Shown: positions 1-8,595 of the stretch, piece by piece
Position numbering within the stretch: position 1 is the first letter of the stretch
Layout: every line of letters starts with the position of its first letter
From: Pararhizobium_B sp051960215
GTDB lineage: Bacteria; Pseudomonadota; Alphaproteobacteria; Rhizobiales; Rhizobiaceae
Direction of reading: 5' to 3'
DNA length: 25,379 nucleotides
Assembly: GCA_051960215.1 (NCBI GenBank)
Contig: JBQCEN010000223.1
Span: forward strand, 1-25,379
Translations under genes and position numbers: made by a program
The notes under the pieces: generated by a model
Told to the model about the DNA's origin: nothing
Database searches by the model: none
What the model saw: only the letters and a program-made list of their open reading frames with translations

Positions 1-675
1 GGGCAGGGCCGGCGCGGAGCGGGCGCTGACGAAGGTCATGCCGAGCACGTAGACGAGGTAGAGGCCGGAGAGCACGAGGCCGGGCACCAGCGCGCCTGAA
101 TACATGTCGCCGACGGAGCGGCCGAGCTGGTCGGCGAGCACGATCAGCACGAGCGAGGGCGGGATGATCTGCGCCAGCGTTCCGGAGGCGACGATGACGC
201 CGCTCGCAAGCCGCCGGTCGTAGCCGTAGCGCAGCATGATCGGCAGCGAGATCAGCCCCATGGCGATCACCGAGGCGGCGACGACGCCGGTCGTCGCCGC
301 AAGCAGCGCGCCGACGAAGATCACCGCATAGGCGAGCCCGCCGCGAATCGGGCCGAAGAGCTGGCCGATCGTGTCGAGCAGGTCCTCCGCCATGCCGGAG
401 CGCTCGAGAATCAGCCCCATGAAGGTGAAGAAGGGGACGGCGAGCAGCGTCTCGTTCGAAAGGACGCCGCCATAGAACCGGTCGGGCAGCGCCTTGAGCA
501 GCGGCCAGAAGAGATGGATCTCGCCCGAGGAGTGCGGCGCCAGCCAGACGCCGACGACGAAAAAGGCGAGGCCGTTGGCGGCAAGCGAGAAGGCAACGGG
601 ATAGCCAAGCAGCAGGAGCAGGACGAGCACGCCGAACATGATCGGCGCCAGGTTTTCGGCGATCATCGGGATCAT
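1..675 (-). CDS. dctM: TRAP transporter large permease DctM (C-terminus cut by window edge)
   Basis: The first 225 codons of a DctM/YiaN-family protein, the 12-helix channel subunit of TRAP (tripartite ATP-independent periplasmic) transporters, which move organic acids and related anions using a sodium or proton gradient. The translation is strongly hydrophobic and carries family-typical stretches: the start MIPMIAENLAPIMFG, then PFFTFMGLILERSGMAEDLL, then the helix GALLAATTGVVAASVIAMG, and the conserved SGTLAQIIPPSLVLIVLAD. The start chosen is the ATG at 675, whose codon overlaps the TGA stop of the upstream dctQ (ATGA), a typical translational coupling. The frame stays open to base 1, so roughly the second half is missing. 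Inner membrane protein. No substrate-binding protein (DctP) gene is visible in the window, so the substrate cannot be inferred. Confidence 0.93.
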   Translation of the reverse strand, partial: MIPMIAENLAPIMFGVLVLLLLLGYPVAFSLAANGLAFFVVGVWLAPHSSGEIHLFWPLLKALPDRFYGGVLSNETLLAVPFFTFMGLILERSGMAEDLLDTIGQLFGPIRGGLAYAVIFVGALLAATTGVVAASVIAMGLISLPIMLRYGYDRRLASGVIVASGTLAQIIPPSLVLIVLADQLGRSVGDMYSGALVPGLVLSGLYLVYVLGMTFVSARSAPALP

Positions 676-1280
676 CGGCCGTGCTCCGGACGCTCAGGAT
701 GCCACTCGGCCTGGTCCTCCGTCGCCTCCATGGCCTCGACGGCAGGCGGTGAGGAATGGTGGGGCGTCGGGTCGTCGGCGCCGGCGAAGAGGACGGCTGC
801 CTTCTTGATCAGCTCGGAAATCCCCTGGAGGAAGAGGAGCGCGAAGCCCGCGAGCAGCAGGCCCTTGGCCGGCCAGACGATGAGCCCGCCGGCGTTCGGC
901 GAGTATTCGCCGCTGTCGAAAGACCGCAGAACATAGGGGACGAGCAGCCAGAGCATCAGGCCCGAGAAGGGCAAGAGGACGAGGAGATGGCCGAGGAAGT
1001 CGATCCAGTTCCGGGCCCGCCGCGACATCAGGTTCGACAGGATGTCGACGCGCACGTGCTCGTTCTTCTGCAGCGTCCAGGCGGCCGCCAGCATGAAGAC
1101 GGCGCCGAAGAGGTACCACTGCAATTCGAGCCAGGCGTTCGAGGAGATGTCGAAGGCCTTGCGGACGACCGCGTTCACCGCGCTGACGAGCACGGCGACG
1201 AGGACGAGCCACGCCACGCTCTTTCCGACGAAGGCCGTCAGCCGGTCGATCGACCGGCTCAGGCCCATGAGTGCCTGCAT
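672..1280 (-). CDS. dctQ: TRAP transporter small permease DctQ
   Basis: A 202-residue DctQ-family subunit, the four-helix membrane partner of DctM. Helices are visible at about residues 20-40, 50-68, 95-115 and 138-158. The family motif between helices 2 and 3 is present: FMLAAAWTLQKNEHVRVDIL, where the N-E-H-V-R-V-D core is highly characteristic. The start ATG at 1280 has a purine-rich GGGAGAGGTGG just upstream. The last 40 or so residues form a charged, histidine-containing hydrophilic tail (about residues 165-202) that is longer than in many DctQ proteins and would be cytoplasmic. It is the first gene of the leftward dctQM unit and overlaps dctM by 4 bases. The usual P-Q-M order is broken, because nothing upstream on this strand encodes a binding protein. 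Confidence 0.93.
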   Translation of the reverse strand: MQALMGLSRSIDRLTAFVGKSVAWLVLVAVLVSAVNAVVRKAFDISSNAWLELQWYLFGAVFMLAAAWTLQKNEHVRVDILSNLMSRRARNWIDFLGHLLVLLPFSGLMLWLLVPYVLRSFDSGEYSPNAGGLIVWPAKGLLLAGFALLFLQGISELIKKAAVLFAGADDPTPHHSSPPAVEAMEATEDQAEWHPERPEHGR

Positions 1281-1297
1281 CCACCTCTCCCAAAGCC

Positions 1298-1314
1298 GGC
1301 CTCACTTCGAGGCC
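1298..1314. promoter_or_regulatory. Perfect inverted repeat in dctQ leader
   Basis: GGCCTC-acttc-GAGGCC: 6-bp perfect arms with a 5-base spacer, just upstream of the dctQ ribosome binding site. It could be an operator or a leader hairpin. This is inference from symmetry and position only. Confidence 0.3.
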
Positions 1315-1498
1315 ATCGCAGTCCGAACGCCGAAGCCGGCGCGGGTTTTGCCCGTTCCTAACAGCCGTCATGCCGAAAACGCAACGATGCCTCGTGGCGG
1401 GTGCGCCGTCTTTACCGCTCGGGAGGCACGTCCGCAGCGTGCGTCGCATCGTATCGGCCTTTTGACTCGCGAAGCCGGAGAGGCGACGAAAGCGTTAG

Positions 1499-1527
1499 GC
1501 CTCGTCGGCCGATCGCGCCGGCGAGGC
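1499..1527. promoter_or_regulatory. Inverted repeat upstream of the SDR gene
   Basis: Arms of 11 bp at 1499-1509 and 1517-1527 (GCCTCGTCGGC / GCCGGCGAGGC, with one G-U type mismatch) separated by 7 bases. It ends 32 bp before the SDR start, in the 279-bp divergent control region between dctQ and the SDR gene. It may be an operator for a regulator of the divergent pair or an mRNA hairpin; the sequence does not decide. Confidence 0.35.
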
Positions 1528-1559
1528 AACAGACGCTTGCAGACAACAAAAGGGAGGCA

Positions 1560-2345
1560 ATGGGGGTGCGGGTTACTGAGCTTTTCGACGTGTCGCGCGA
1601 GGTCGTCATGGTGACGGGCGGCGGTACGGGAATCGGGCGGGCGCTTGCGGGTGCGCTTGTGGAAAACGGCGCCTCCGTCGTCCTGGTCGGCCGCGACGTC
1701 GTCGCGCTGGAGGCGACGCGCTATGCGCTCAAGACGTTGCCGGGGCGCGTCATGGTGCATCCCGCCGACATCCGCTGCGACCGCGAGATCGGCGCCGCCT
1801 TCGAGGCGGCCGAGGCGGCATTCGGCACGGTCGGCGTCCTCGTCAACAACGCCGCCATCGCCCACCGCGACAAGTCGGCGAAGCTCTCGCGCGAGACGAT
1901 GCGGGAGGTCTTCGCGACCAATGTCGAGGGCGCGCTGCTTGCGGCGGAGGAGGCGGCGCGGCGCATGATCCGCGCCGGCGTCGCGGGCTCGATCATCAAT
2001 GTCGGCAGCGTGCTCTGCCACGTGCCGATGCGGCAGGTGGCGGCCTATGCCGCATCCAAGGCAGCGCTCAGCCAGATGACGCGCACGCTGGCGCTCGAAT
2101 GGGCGAAGCATCGAATCCGCGTCAACGAGATCCGGCCCGGCTGGTTCGAGACGAAGCTGACGGAGCCGGTCCTGCGCGGTCCGGCCGCGACGATCATGGC
2201 GCGGCAGAACCCGATGCGGCGGCTCGGCTCCTTCGCCCCGCCCTGCGACCTCGAAGGTGCCGTCCTTCTCCTTGCGTCGCGGGCGAGCGCCTACATGACC
2301 GGCAGCGCCATCACCGTCGATGGCGGTCACTCTCTCGGCTGCTGA
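1560..2345 (+). CDS. Short-chain dehydrogenase/reductase (SDR), classical type
   Basis: A 261-residue NAD(P)-dependent oxidoreductase of the classical SDR family. Visible are the cofactor-binding TGGGTGIG at residues 19-26, an NNA motif at 96-98 (VLVNNAAIA), the structural Asn121 (FATNVEG), catalytic Ser150 (INVGS), and the YAASK active site with Tyr163 and Lys167. The C-terminus SAITVDGGHSLGC is typical of gluconate 5-dehydrogenase and 3-oxoacyl-ACP-reductase-like members. The start is the ATG at 1560, preceded by AGGGAGG at 1551-1557; the open frame extends further upstream but without a comparable ribosome binding site. It is divergent from a TRAP transporter, so oxidation of an imported hydroxy acid or polyol is possible, but the substrate is unknown. 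Confidence 0.92.
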   Translation: MGVRVTELFDVSREVVMVTGGGTGIGRALAGALVENGASVVLVGRDVVALEATRYALKTLPGRVMVHPADIRCDREIGAAFEAAEAAFGTVGVLVNNAAIAHRDKSAKLSRETMREVFATNVEGALLAAEEAARRMIRAGVAGSIINVGSVLCHVPMRQVAAYAASKAALSQMTRTLALEWAKHRIRVNEIRPGWFETKLTEPVLRGPAATIMARQNPMRRLGSFAPPCDLEGAVLLLASRASAYMTGSAITVDGGHSLGC

Positions 2346-2349
2346 GCGG

Positions 2350-2389
2350 AATTTCCTGTCGCGTCAGGCCGTTATTTCGCAGGAAAATT
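2350..2389. promoter_or_regulatory. AT-rich inverted repeat upstream of the IOR gene
   Basis: AATTTCCTG (2350-2358) faces CAGGAAAATT (2380-2389), with centres about 30 bp apart, in an AT-rich island immediately after the SDR stop. Inside it CCTG-tcgcgt-CAGG is also symmetric. This layout suits a dimeric regulator binding upstream of the oxidoreductase gene; no regulator gene is in the window. Confidence 0.3.
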
Positions 2390-2449
2390 ACGCCTCCGGC
2401 ACGGGCTGCAGCGGCGCATTGCGTTCCTGTGCGCGGCTTCGGAAAAGAT

Positions 2450-2478
2450 TTGACCCGGTCCCGTTCCGGTTCGACACT
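2450..2478 (+). promoter_or_regulatory. Possible sigma-70 type promoter for the IOR gene
   Basis: TTGACC at 2450-2455, a 17-base spacer and GACACT at 2473-2478. The -35 is close to consensus (5 of 6) and the -10 is weak (3 of 6). It lies about 63 bp before the IOR start. Inference from pattern only. Confidence 0.3.
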
Positions 2479-2541
2479 TCGGTAAGGAGTGCCTTATCGC
2501 AGCCGCCCGCGCACTCGTCCGGGGCGGGAGGAGATGTGGTC

Positions 2542-5500
2542 ATGACGCTTCACGACGTGTCGCTCGACGACAAGTTCGACCTCTCTCGCGAACGCATCTT
2601 CGTCAGCGGGACGCAGGCGATCGTGCGCCTGATGATGATGCAGCGCGAGCGCGACCGGCTGGCGGGGCTCAATACGGCCGGCTTCGTCTCCGGCTATCGC
2701 GGCTCGCCGCTCGGCGGGCTCGACCAGCAGTTCTTCCGCGCCGCACGACAGCTCGAGGAGCACGGGATCGTCTTCCAGCCGGGCCTCAACGAGGAACTGG
2801 CGGCCACCGCCTGCTGGGGCTCGCAGCAGGCCGAGCTCGGCGGACATGGCAAGCATGACGGCGTCTTCGCCCTCTGGTACGGCAAGGGCCCCGGCGTCGA
2901 CCGTTCGGGCGACGTCTTCCGCCACGGCAACCTCAACGGCTCGTCCAGGAATGGCGGCGTGCTGGCGCTGATGGGCGACGACCATACGGCCGAATCCTCG
3001 ACCAACGCGCACCAGACCGAATTCAACTTCGTCGATTTCATGATGCCGATCCTGAACCCCGCGGGCGTTCAGGAACTGATCGATTACGGGCTCTACGGCT
3101 ACGCGCTGTCGCGCTTCTCCGGCACCTGGGTGGCGCTCAAATGCGTCAAGGACAACATCGAATCGACGGCCTCGGTCGAGGCGGGGCTCGAGCGGCTGAA
3201 GATCGTGCTTCCGCCGTTTGACATGCCGCCAGGCGGCCTCAACATCCGCCTGAACGATCTCGACTTCCTCGCCCAGGAGGCGCGGCTCCATGAGTACAAG
3301 CGCGCCGCGGCCTGCGCCTTCATCCGCGCCAATGGGCTGAACCGGATGGTCTTTTCCGGCGGCGCCAGTCCCCGCATCGGCATCGTCACGGTCGGGAAGA
3401 GCTATCTCGACGTGCGCCAGGCGCTCTCCGACCTCGGCATCGGCGAGGAGGAGGCGGGCCGGATCGGCCTGCGGCTGATGAAGGTCGCCGCTCCCTGGCC
3501 CTTCGACTACGAGGACATCAAGCCGTTCTCCGACGGCCTCGAGATGATCATCGTCGTGGAAGAGAAGCGCTCGCTGATCGAGACGCAGATCCGCGAGGCG
3601 CTCTACGGCACGGCGAACCAGCCCGTCGTCGTCGGCAAGAAGGACGAGCGCGGCGACTGGCTCTTCCATGTCGCCGGCGCGCTCGATCCGAACGAGATCG
3701 CCGTCGCCATCGGCGAGCGCATCCAGCGGGTCGTCGGCCCGTCCGAGGAGATCGACGCGCGCGTCAAGCGCATCCGCCAGTTCGAGGCGATGCTCGCCGA
3801 CCAGACGGACATCGCCGCGCGGCGCCCGCATTTCTGCTATGGCTGCCCGCACAACACCTCGACGCGCGTGCCGGAGGGCTCGATCGCCGGCGCCGGCATC
3901 GGCTGCCATTTCATGGCGCTCTGGATGGACCGGGACACCGTCGGCTTCACGCAGATGGGCGGAGAGGGGGCGCAATGGGTCGGGCAGGCGCCGTTCTCCG
4001 ACCGGGGGCACATGTTCCAGAACCTCGGCGACGGGACCTACAACCATTCGGGCGTTCTGGCGCTGCGCTTCGCGCTCGCGGCCAAGACGACGATCACCTA
4101 CAAGATCCTCTACAACGACGCCGTCGCGATGACCGGCGGCCAGCACCATGAAGGCAATCTCACCGTCGACGCGATCGCGCGGCAGGTGCGGGCGGAAGGC
4201 GTGGCGCGCATCGCCGTCGTCTCGGACGAACCGGGCAAGTATCCGCCGTCGATGGACTGGCCGAAGGGCACCACCTTCCATCACCGCCGCGATCTCGATG
4301 CCGTCCAGCAGGAACTTGCCGGCATTACGGGCGTCAGCGTCCTCCTCTACGACCAGACCTGCGCCGCCGAAAAGCGCCGTCGCCGCAAACGCGGCACCTA
4401 TCCCGATCCCGACAAGCGCGTCGTCATCAACGAGCTCGTCTGCGAGGGCTGCGGCGACTGCGGCGTCGCCTCGAACTGCGTGTCCGTGCAGCCGGTCGAG
4501 ACGGAGTTCGGCCGCAAGCGGCGGATCGACCAGTCGAGCTGCAACAAGGATTTCTCCTGCGTCGAAGGCTTCTGTCCCTCCTTCGTCACCGTCCACGGGG
4601 CGCGGACGAAGAGAGCCGAGGGCGGCGGCGCGGCCGAGCGCCATGACGATCCGCTCGCCGGCGTTCCCGCCGCGCCTGTCGCGGAGGTCGGCGGCGGCTG
4701 GGCGACCATCGTCACGGGGATCGGCGGCACCGGCGTCGTCACCATCGGCGCGATCCTCGGCATGGCGGCGCATCTGGAGGGCAGGGGCGGCGGCATGATC
4801 GACATGGCGGGCCTCGCGCCGACGGGCGGCGCCGTCTTCAGCCATAGCCGCATCGCGGCGACCCCGGAGGATATCAACGCGATCCGCGTTTCCGCCGGCA
4901 AGGCCGACCTGATCCTCGGCTGCGATCTCGTCGTCTCCGGCTCCCGAAAGGTCCTCGGGGCGGTCAGGGAGGGACGGACGCGGTTCCTCGCGAACACCGC
5001 CGAGGTGATGCCCGGCGACTTCACGCGCAACGCCGATTTCTTCCTGCCGTCCGAGCGCCTGAAACGGGCGATCGTCAAGGCCGCCGGCGCCGAGCAGGCG
5101 TTCTTCTTCGACGCGACGCGGACGGCGGAGGTCCTCTTCGGCAACGCGATCGCCGCGAACATGATGATGCTCGGCATGGCCGCGCAAGCCGGCGCGCTGC
5201 CGCTGTCGACGGAGGCGATCGAGAAGGCGATCGCGCTGAATGGCCAGGCCGTGCCGATGAACGTCGTCGCCTTCCGCTGGGGCCGGCGCGCCGCGCACGA
5301 ACCGGATTTCGTGCGCGCACTGGTCGACGAGGCCCATGCGCCGGCCGCCGACCAGAAACTCTCGCAGTCGCTCGACGAGGTCATCGCGCGACGTGTGGAT
5401 TTCCTGACGCGCTACCAGAGCCGGCGCTATGCGCGGCGCTTCGAAGGCCGGATCGGCGCGCTGAGAAAGGCGGAGGAGCAGGCGAGCGGCAAGGCCGGGC

Positions 5501-6027
5501 CGGTCACGGAGGCGGCGGCCCGCGCGCTCTTCAAGCTGATGGCGATCAAGGACGAATACGAGGTGGCGCGGCTCTACACGGACGGCAGCTTCATGGCGCA
5601 GCTTTCGGCCGAATTCGCCGGCTGGGAGCGGCTGGAGTTCCATCTCGCGCCGCCGATCCTCGGCCGCAAGGACAACAGGGGCAGGCCGCAGAAGACCGTC
5701 TTCGGACCCTGGATGATGCGCGGCTTCGCGGCGCTCGCGAACCTCAGGCAGTTGCGCGGGACGCCGCTCGACGTCTTCTCCTACACCGGGGAACGGCGGA
5801 CAGAACGGGCCGCGCTCGCCGAATACGAGGCGGTCGTCGACCGCGTGTCCGGGACGCTCTCGCCGGCCAACGCCGCGGCCGCGGCCGAGCTTCTCGCCTA
5901 TCCGATGGCCCTCCGCGGCTACGGGCACGTCCGTGCGGCGTCCATGGCCGTTGCGCGGGCGAAGAAGACCGAGCTCGAACGGCAGTACGGACAGGCGGCG
6001 GCACCGCTCCGCGAAGCGGCGGAATAG
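2542..6027 (+). CDS. Fused indolepyruvate:ferredoxin oxidoreductase family protein
   Basis: A 1161-residue single-chain member of the 2-oxoacid:ferredoxin oxidoreductase family, in which the alpha (IorA) and gamma-type (IorB) parts are joined. It is expected to decarboxylate arylpyruvates such as indolepyruvate to the aryl-acetyl-CoA using thiamine diphosphate and iron-sulfur centres. Domains in order: pyrimidine-binding domain (about 20-300); thiamine-diphosphate-binding domain starting near HFCYGCPHN (430-438), with GGEGAQWVGQAPF and the metal-binding region NDAVAMTGGQ; a cysteine-rich cluster region with C634, C637, C640, C646, C667, C673 and C678; and the POR-gamma domain beginning TGIGGTGVVT at 725, followed by a helical C-terminus. 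The start ATG at 2542 has GGGAGGAG at 2526-2533, 8 bases away; GTG at 2536 would lie too close. The frame is open further upstream, but that part is not family-like. The physiological substrate is inferred from the family. Confidence 0.94.
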   Translation: MTLHDVSLDDKFDLSRERIFVSGTQAIVRLMMMQRERDRLAGLNTAGFVSGYRGSPLGGLDQQFFRAARQLEEHGIVFQPGLNEELAATACWGSQQAELGGHGKHDGVFALWYGKGPGVDRSGDVFRHGNLNGSSRNGGVLALMGDDHTAESSTNAHQTEFNFVDFMMPILNPAGVQELIDYGLYGYALSRFSGTWVALKCVKDNIESTASVEAGLERLKIVLPPFDMPPGGLNIRLNDLDFLAQEARLHEYKRAAACAFIRANGLNRMVFSGGASPRIGIVTVGKSYLDVRQALSDLGIGEEEAGRIGLRLMKVAAPWPFDYEDIKPFSDGLEMIIVVEEKRSLIETQIREALYGTANQPVVVGKKDERGDWLFHVAGALDPNEIAVAIGERIQRVVGPSEEIDARVKRIRQFEAMLADQTDIAARRPHFCYGCPHNTSTRVPEGSIAGAGIGCHFMALWMDRDTVGFTQMGGEGAQWVGQAPFSDRGHMFQNLGDGTYNHSGVLALRFALAAKTTITYKILYNDAVAMTGGQHHEGNLTVDAIARQVRAEGVARIAVVSDEPGKYPPSMDWPKGTTFHHRRDLDAVQQELAGITGVSVLLYDQTCAAEKRRRRKRGTYPDPDKRVVINELVCEGCGDCGVASNCVSVQPVETEFGRKRRIDQSSCNKDFSCVEGFCPSFVTVHGARTKRAEGGGAAERHDDPLAGVPAAPVAEVGGGWATIVTGIGGTGVVTIGAILGMAAHLEGRGGGMIDMAGLAPTGGAVFSHSRIAATPEDINAIRVSAGKADLILGCDLVVSGSRKVLGAVREGRTRFLANTAEVMPGDFTRNADFFLPSERLKRAIVKAAGAEQAFFFDATRTAEVLFGNAIAANMMMLGMAAQAGALPLSTEAIEKAIALNGQAVPMNVVAFRWGRRAAHEPDFVRALVDEAHAPAADQKLSQSLDEVIARRVDFLTRYQSRRYARRFEGRIGALRKAEEQASGKAGPVTEAAARALFKLMAIKDEYEVARLYTDGSFMAQLSAEFAGWERLEFHLAPPILGRKDNRGRPQKTVFGPWMMRGFAALANLRQLRGTPLDVFSYTGERRTERAALAEYEAVVDRVSGTLSPANAAAAAELLAYPMALRGYGHVRAASMAVARAKKTELERQYGQAAAPLREAAE

Positions 6028-6037
6028 ACGTCGCCGC

Positions 6038-6060
6038 GCCCGCCGCGACGGACGGCGGGC
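6038..6060 (+). terminator. GC-rich hairpin after the IOR gene
   Basis: GCCCGCCG (6038-6045) pairs perfectly with CGGCGGGC (6053-6060) around a 7-base loop, 11 bases past the IOR stop. There is no T-run, so it may be a transcript-stabilising hairpin rather than an intrinsic terminator. Confidence 0.4.
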
Positions 6061-6148
6061 AAGCAAGACCCTGAAGATTCGGTAAACAGAAGCTTTTCTT
6101 AATGGTTTCCGTCTATAACGCGCCGGAACGAGACAGGGACAGCAACGT

Positions 6149-8449
6149 ATGGCGCGTGGCCCCAAGGGCTCTATACCGACTGACATCTACCAGTCGTTCG
6201 TGAGAGCACTTTATGCCGACCGGCGCATGCTGACCGCCGGTATGGTGTCGCATGCCGCGACGGGCCTCCTGATCTGGTTCAAGCTCGACAACATCCTGTA
6301 TCTCTGGGCCGCCGTCGCGATCGTCGTCGTCTGGGCGGTGCGCCGGCTGCAGATGCGTGGCTTCAACCTGGAAGACGGAATTCCGCACAGTCCGTCGGAA
6401 ATCGCCTACTGGGAGCACAGCTACATTGCCGGTGCGGGCGCGGTGACGCTGATCCTCGGCAGCATGGCCGGTTACAGCATCTATGCGACGCACGACGCCT
6501 TTGCGCAGCTTGCTTCCGTTTCCGTCACCCTCGGAACGATGGTCTCGGCCGTCGGACGCAACTACGCCTCACGCCGCGTCGTCGATGTCATCACCGTCAC
6601 GGCCTGCGCGCCGATCGTGCTTGGCCTCCTGCTCCTGGGCGACGTCTACTCGGCCCTCCTGGCCGCACTGATCCTCCCCTTCGTCTTCATGATCCAGTCG
6701 ATGTCGCGGGGCGTCAGGGACTTCCTTTACAAGAACCTCCTCAGCCGGCGCGAGATCGTCCTCATCGCGGACCGTTTCGATGCAGCGCTCAACAACATGC
6801 CGCACGGGCTGTTCATGCTCGACCCGGCAAACCGCATCGTCGTCGCGAACCGCAAGGCGGGAGAACTGCTGAAGGTCGACAGGGCGGACCTGTTGCACGA
6901 CCACTCGCTCGCCGCCGTGCTGCGCTTCGCGACGACGCGGCGCATCCTGACGGAGGATCAGGCGCTGAAGATCGCAGCGCAACTGAGCGGGCTGATCCGC
7001 GGCGAGGAATCGCGCGCCCTCGTCCGGTTCTCCGACGATCTCTATCTTGAATTCACCGCGAAGCGCCGCAAGAACCTCGGCGTCGTCCTGATCTTCGAGG
7101 ATGTCACCGCCCGTATCCGGGCGGAAGAGAAGATCATCCACATGGCGCGCTTCGATTCGCTGACGGGGCTGCCCAACCGCGCCTATTTCGGCGAGCTCGT
7201 CGACGGCATCGTCAGGCGGCTGCCGCCGCACCAGACGCTTGCGGTGGCGACCTTCGACATCGACGACTTCAAGCACGTCAACGACACGAAGGGCCACATG
7301 ACGGGCGACAGGCTGCTCTGCGCCTTCGCCTCGCGCCTCAAGGACGTCTACCCGGAGCGGCTGACGGTATCGCGCTTCGGCGGCGACGAGTTCGTGCTCT
7401 TCATCCGCGACGTCAGGGACCGCCGCGACGTCGAGCAGGTCATGGCGCGCATCCACGAGGCGGTGCGGGGCTCCTACTTCGTCAACGGCAACCGGCTCGT
7501 CATCGGCGTCAGCGGCGGCGTCGTCATCGCGACGGCGGAGCAGTTCCGCCTCGAGAACATGCACATCAAGGCCGACCTCGCGCTCTACGAATCGAAGCAG
7601 AGCGACAAGAACGTCTGGACCGTCTTCGCCCGCGACATGGACGAGGAGTACAGCCGGCGCCAGCGGCTCAAGGCGGACCTGCGCGAGGCCGTCTCCAACG
7701 GCGGCTTCAATATCGTCTATCAGCCGATGTTCTCGCCGGTCGACATGTCGATCGACTGCTGCGAGGCGCTGTCGCGCTGGAACCACCCGGAGCTCGGCCC
7801 GATCTCGCCGAGCGTCTTCATCACCCTCGCCGAGGAGATGGGCGTCGTCGGCGAACTGACGCGGCAGATCCTTCTCGGCGCCTGCCGCGACTGCAAGAGC
7901 TGGAGCGGCGACGTCGCCGTGTCGGTCAACCTGTCGGCGCTCGACCTGCGCAACCACGACGTGATCGGCATGGTGCAGGATGCCTTGGACGCCTCGGGCC
8001 TTCCGGCGACACGGCTCCAGGTCGAGGTCACCGAAACCGCCTTCGTCAAGGATTCCTCGAAGGCCCAGGCGATCCTCAGGGAGCTCCGGGCGATCGGGCT
8101 GACGATCTCCATCGACGACTTCGGCACCGGCTATTCGAGCCTCAGCTACCTGAACTCGCTTCCCCTCGACAAGGTCAAGATCGACCGCTCCTTCGTCGCC
8201 GGCATCACGTCCGACGACCGGCAGTTGAAGCTTCTCCGCGGCATCGTCCACCTGTCGCGCGAGCTCGGCCTCCAGATCGTCATCGAAGGCGTCGAGTCCG
8301 ACGAGCAGTTGCGGGTCCTCCAGAAGACCAACTGCGCCGATTTCATACAGGGCTTCATCTTCGGCCTGCCGATGCCGTCAAACTCGGTTTCGGAACTGAT
8401 TGCGATGACGGCGGCCAAGCGTGCCGAGACGCTCCGGGCGACGCTCTGA
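6149..8449 (+). CDS. Membrane-bound PAS-GGDEF-EAL protein (c-di-GMP synthesis/breakdown)
   Basis: A 766-residue signalling protein that makes and/or degrades the second messenger cyclic di-GMP. Roughly six hydrophobic helices occupy residues 28-190, followed by a PAS-like domain (about 205-325, FDAALNNMPHGLFMLD). The GGDEF domain (about 330-495) starts at DSLTGLPNR and has an intact RFGGDEF with GGDEF at 411-415. No RxxD inhibitory site is seen at the usual place upstream (RLTV instead). The EAL domain (about 515-760) has EAL at 539-541, VSVNLSA, VEVTETA, DDFGTG (first Asp 656), DKVKIDRSF, VIEGVE and QGFIFG, so all key catalytic positions appear present. Both activities are therefore possible; which dominates cannot be read from sequence. 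The start ATG at 6149 has a purine-rich GACAGGGACAG upstream. A GATTC (GANTC, CcrM-type) at 6076-6080 and a TATAAC at 6114-6119 lie in the leader. Confidence 0.95.
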   Translation: MARGPKGSIPTDIYQSFVRALYADRRMLTAGMVSHAATGLLIWFKLDNILYLWAAVAIVVVWAVRRLQMRGFNLEDGIPHSPSEIAYWEHSYIAGAGAVTLILGSMAGYSIYATHDAFAQLASVSVTLGTMVSAVGRNYASRRVVDVITVTACAPIVLGLLLLGDVYSALLAALILPFVFMIQSMSRGVRDFLYKNLLSRREIVLIADRFDAALNNMPHGLFMLDPANRIVVANRKAGELLKVDRADLLHDHSLAAVLRFATTRRILTEDQALKIAAQLSGLIRGEESRALVRFSDDLYLEFTAKRRKNLGVVLIFEDVTARIRAEEKIIHMARFDSLTGLPNRAYFGELVDGIVRRLPPHQTLAVATFDIDDFKHVNDTKGHMTGDRLLCAFASRLKDVYPERLTVSRFGGDEFVLFIRDVRDRRDVEQVMARIHEAVRGSYFVNGNRLVIGVSGGVVIATAEQFRLENMHIKADLALYESKQSDKNVWTVFARDMDEEYSRRQRLKADLREAVSNGGFNIVYQPMFSPVDMSIDCCEALSRWNHPELGPISPSVFITLAEEMGVVGELTRQILLGACRDCKSWSGDVAVSVNLSALDLRNHDVIGMVQDALDASGLPATRLQVEVTETAFVKDSSKAQAILRELRAIGLTISIDDFGTGYSSLSYLNSLPLDKVKIDRSFVAGITSDDRQLKLLRGIVHLSRELGLQIVIEGVESDEQLRVLQKTNCADFIQGFIFGLPMPSNSVSELIAMTAAKRAETLRATL

Positions 8450-8535
8450 AGCCCCTCCGCGACAATCCTTGATCCTCTTCATCGGGCCCTGCGACGCGGC
8501 TTCACGCCCCTTTGGTCGCGCCCTCACCATTAAGG

Positions 8536-8550
8536 TTAACATAGGTTTAA
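8536..8550. promoter_or_regulatory. CtrA box 1 (TTAA-N7-TTAA)
   Basis: TTAACATAGGTTTAA matches the CtrA full-site consensus TTAA-N7-TTAA exactly; read on the minus strand it is TTAA-ACCTATG-TTAACC, which also has the favoured trailing C. CtrA is the alphaproteobacterial cell-cycle response regulator. The site lies 101 bp before the GTG start of the acyltransferase gene, in a locally AT-rich island within very GC-rich DNA. Confidence 0.75.
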
Positions 8551-8595
8551 TTCGTTCCCCCTAGTCCTACGAGCTTCCCTTTTCGGCACGCTCCG

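Noticed and set aside
6076..6119. GATTC methylation-type site and TTAA/TATAAC in the leader of the c-di-GMP gene as a CtrA/GcrA promoter
   Set aside because: Only a single GANTC and one isolated TTAA without the N7 partner are present; too weak to list as a regulatory feature of its own.
2494..6186. A 1230-codon open frame antisense to the indolepyruvate oxidoreductase gene
   Set aside because: Arg/Asp/Ala-rich composition without any family motif, a mirror of GC-rich codon use in the real gene on the other strand.
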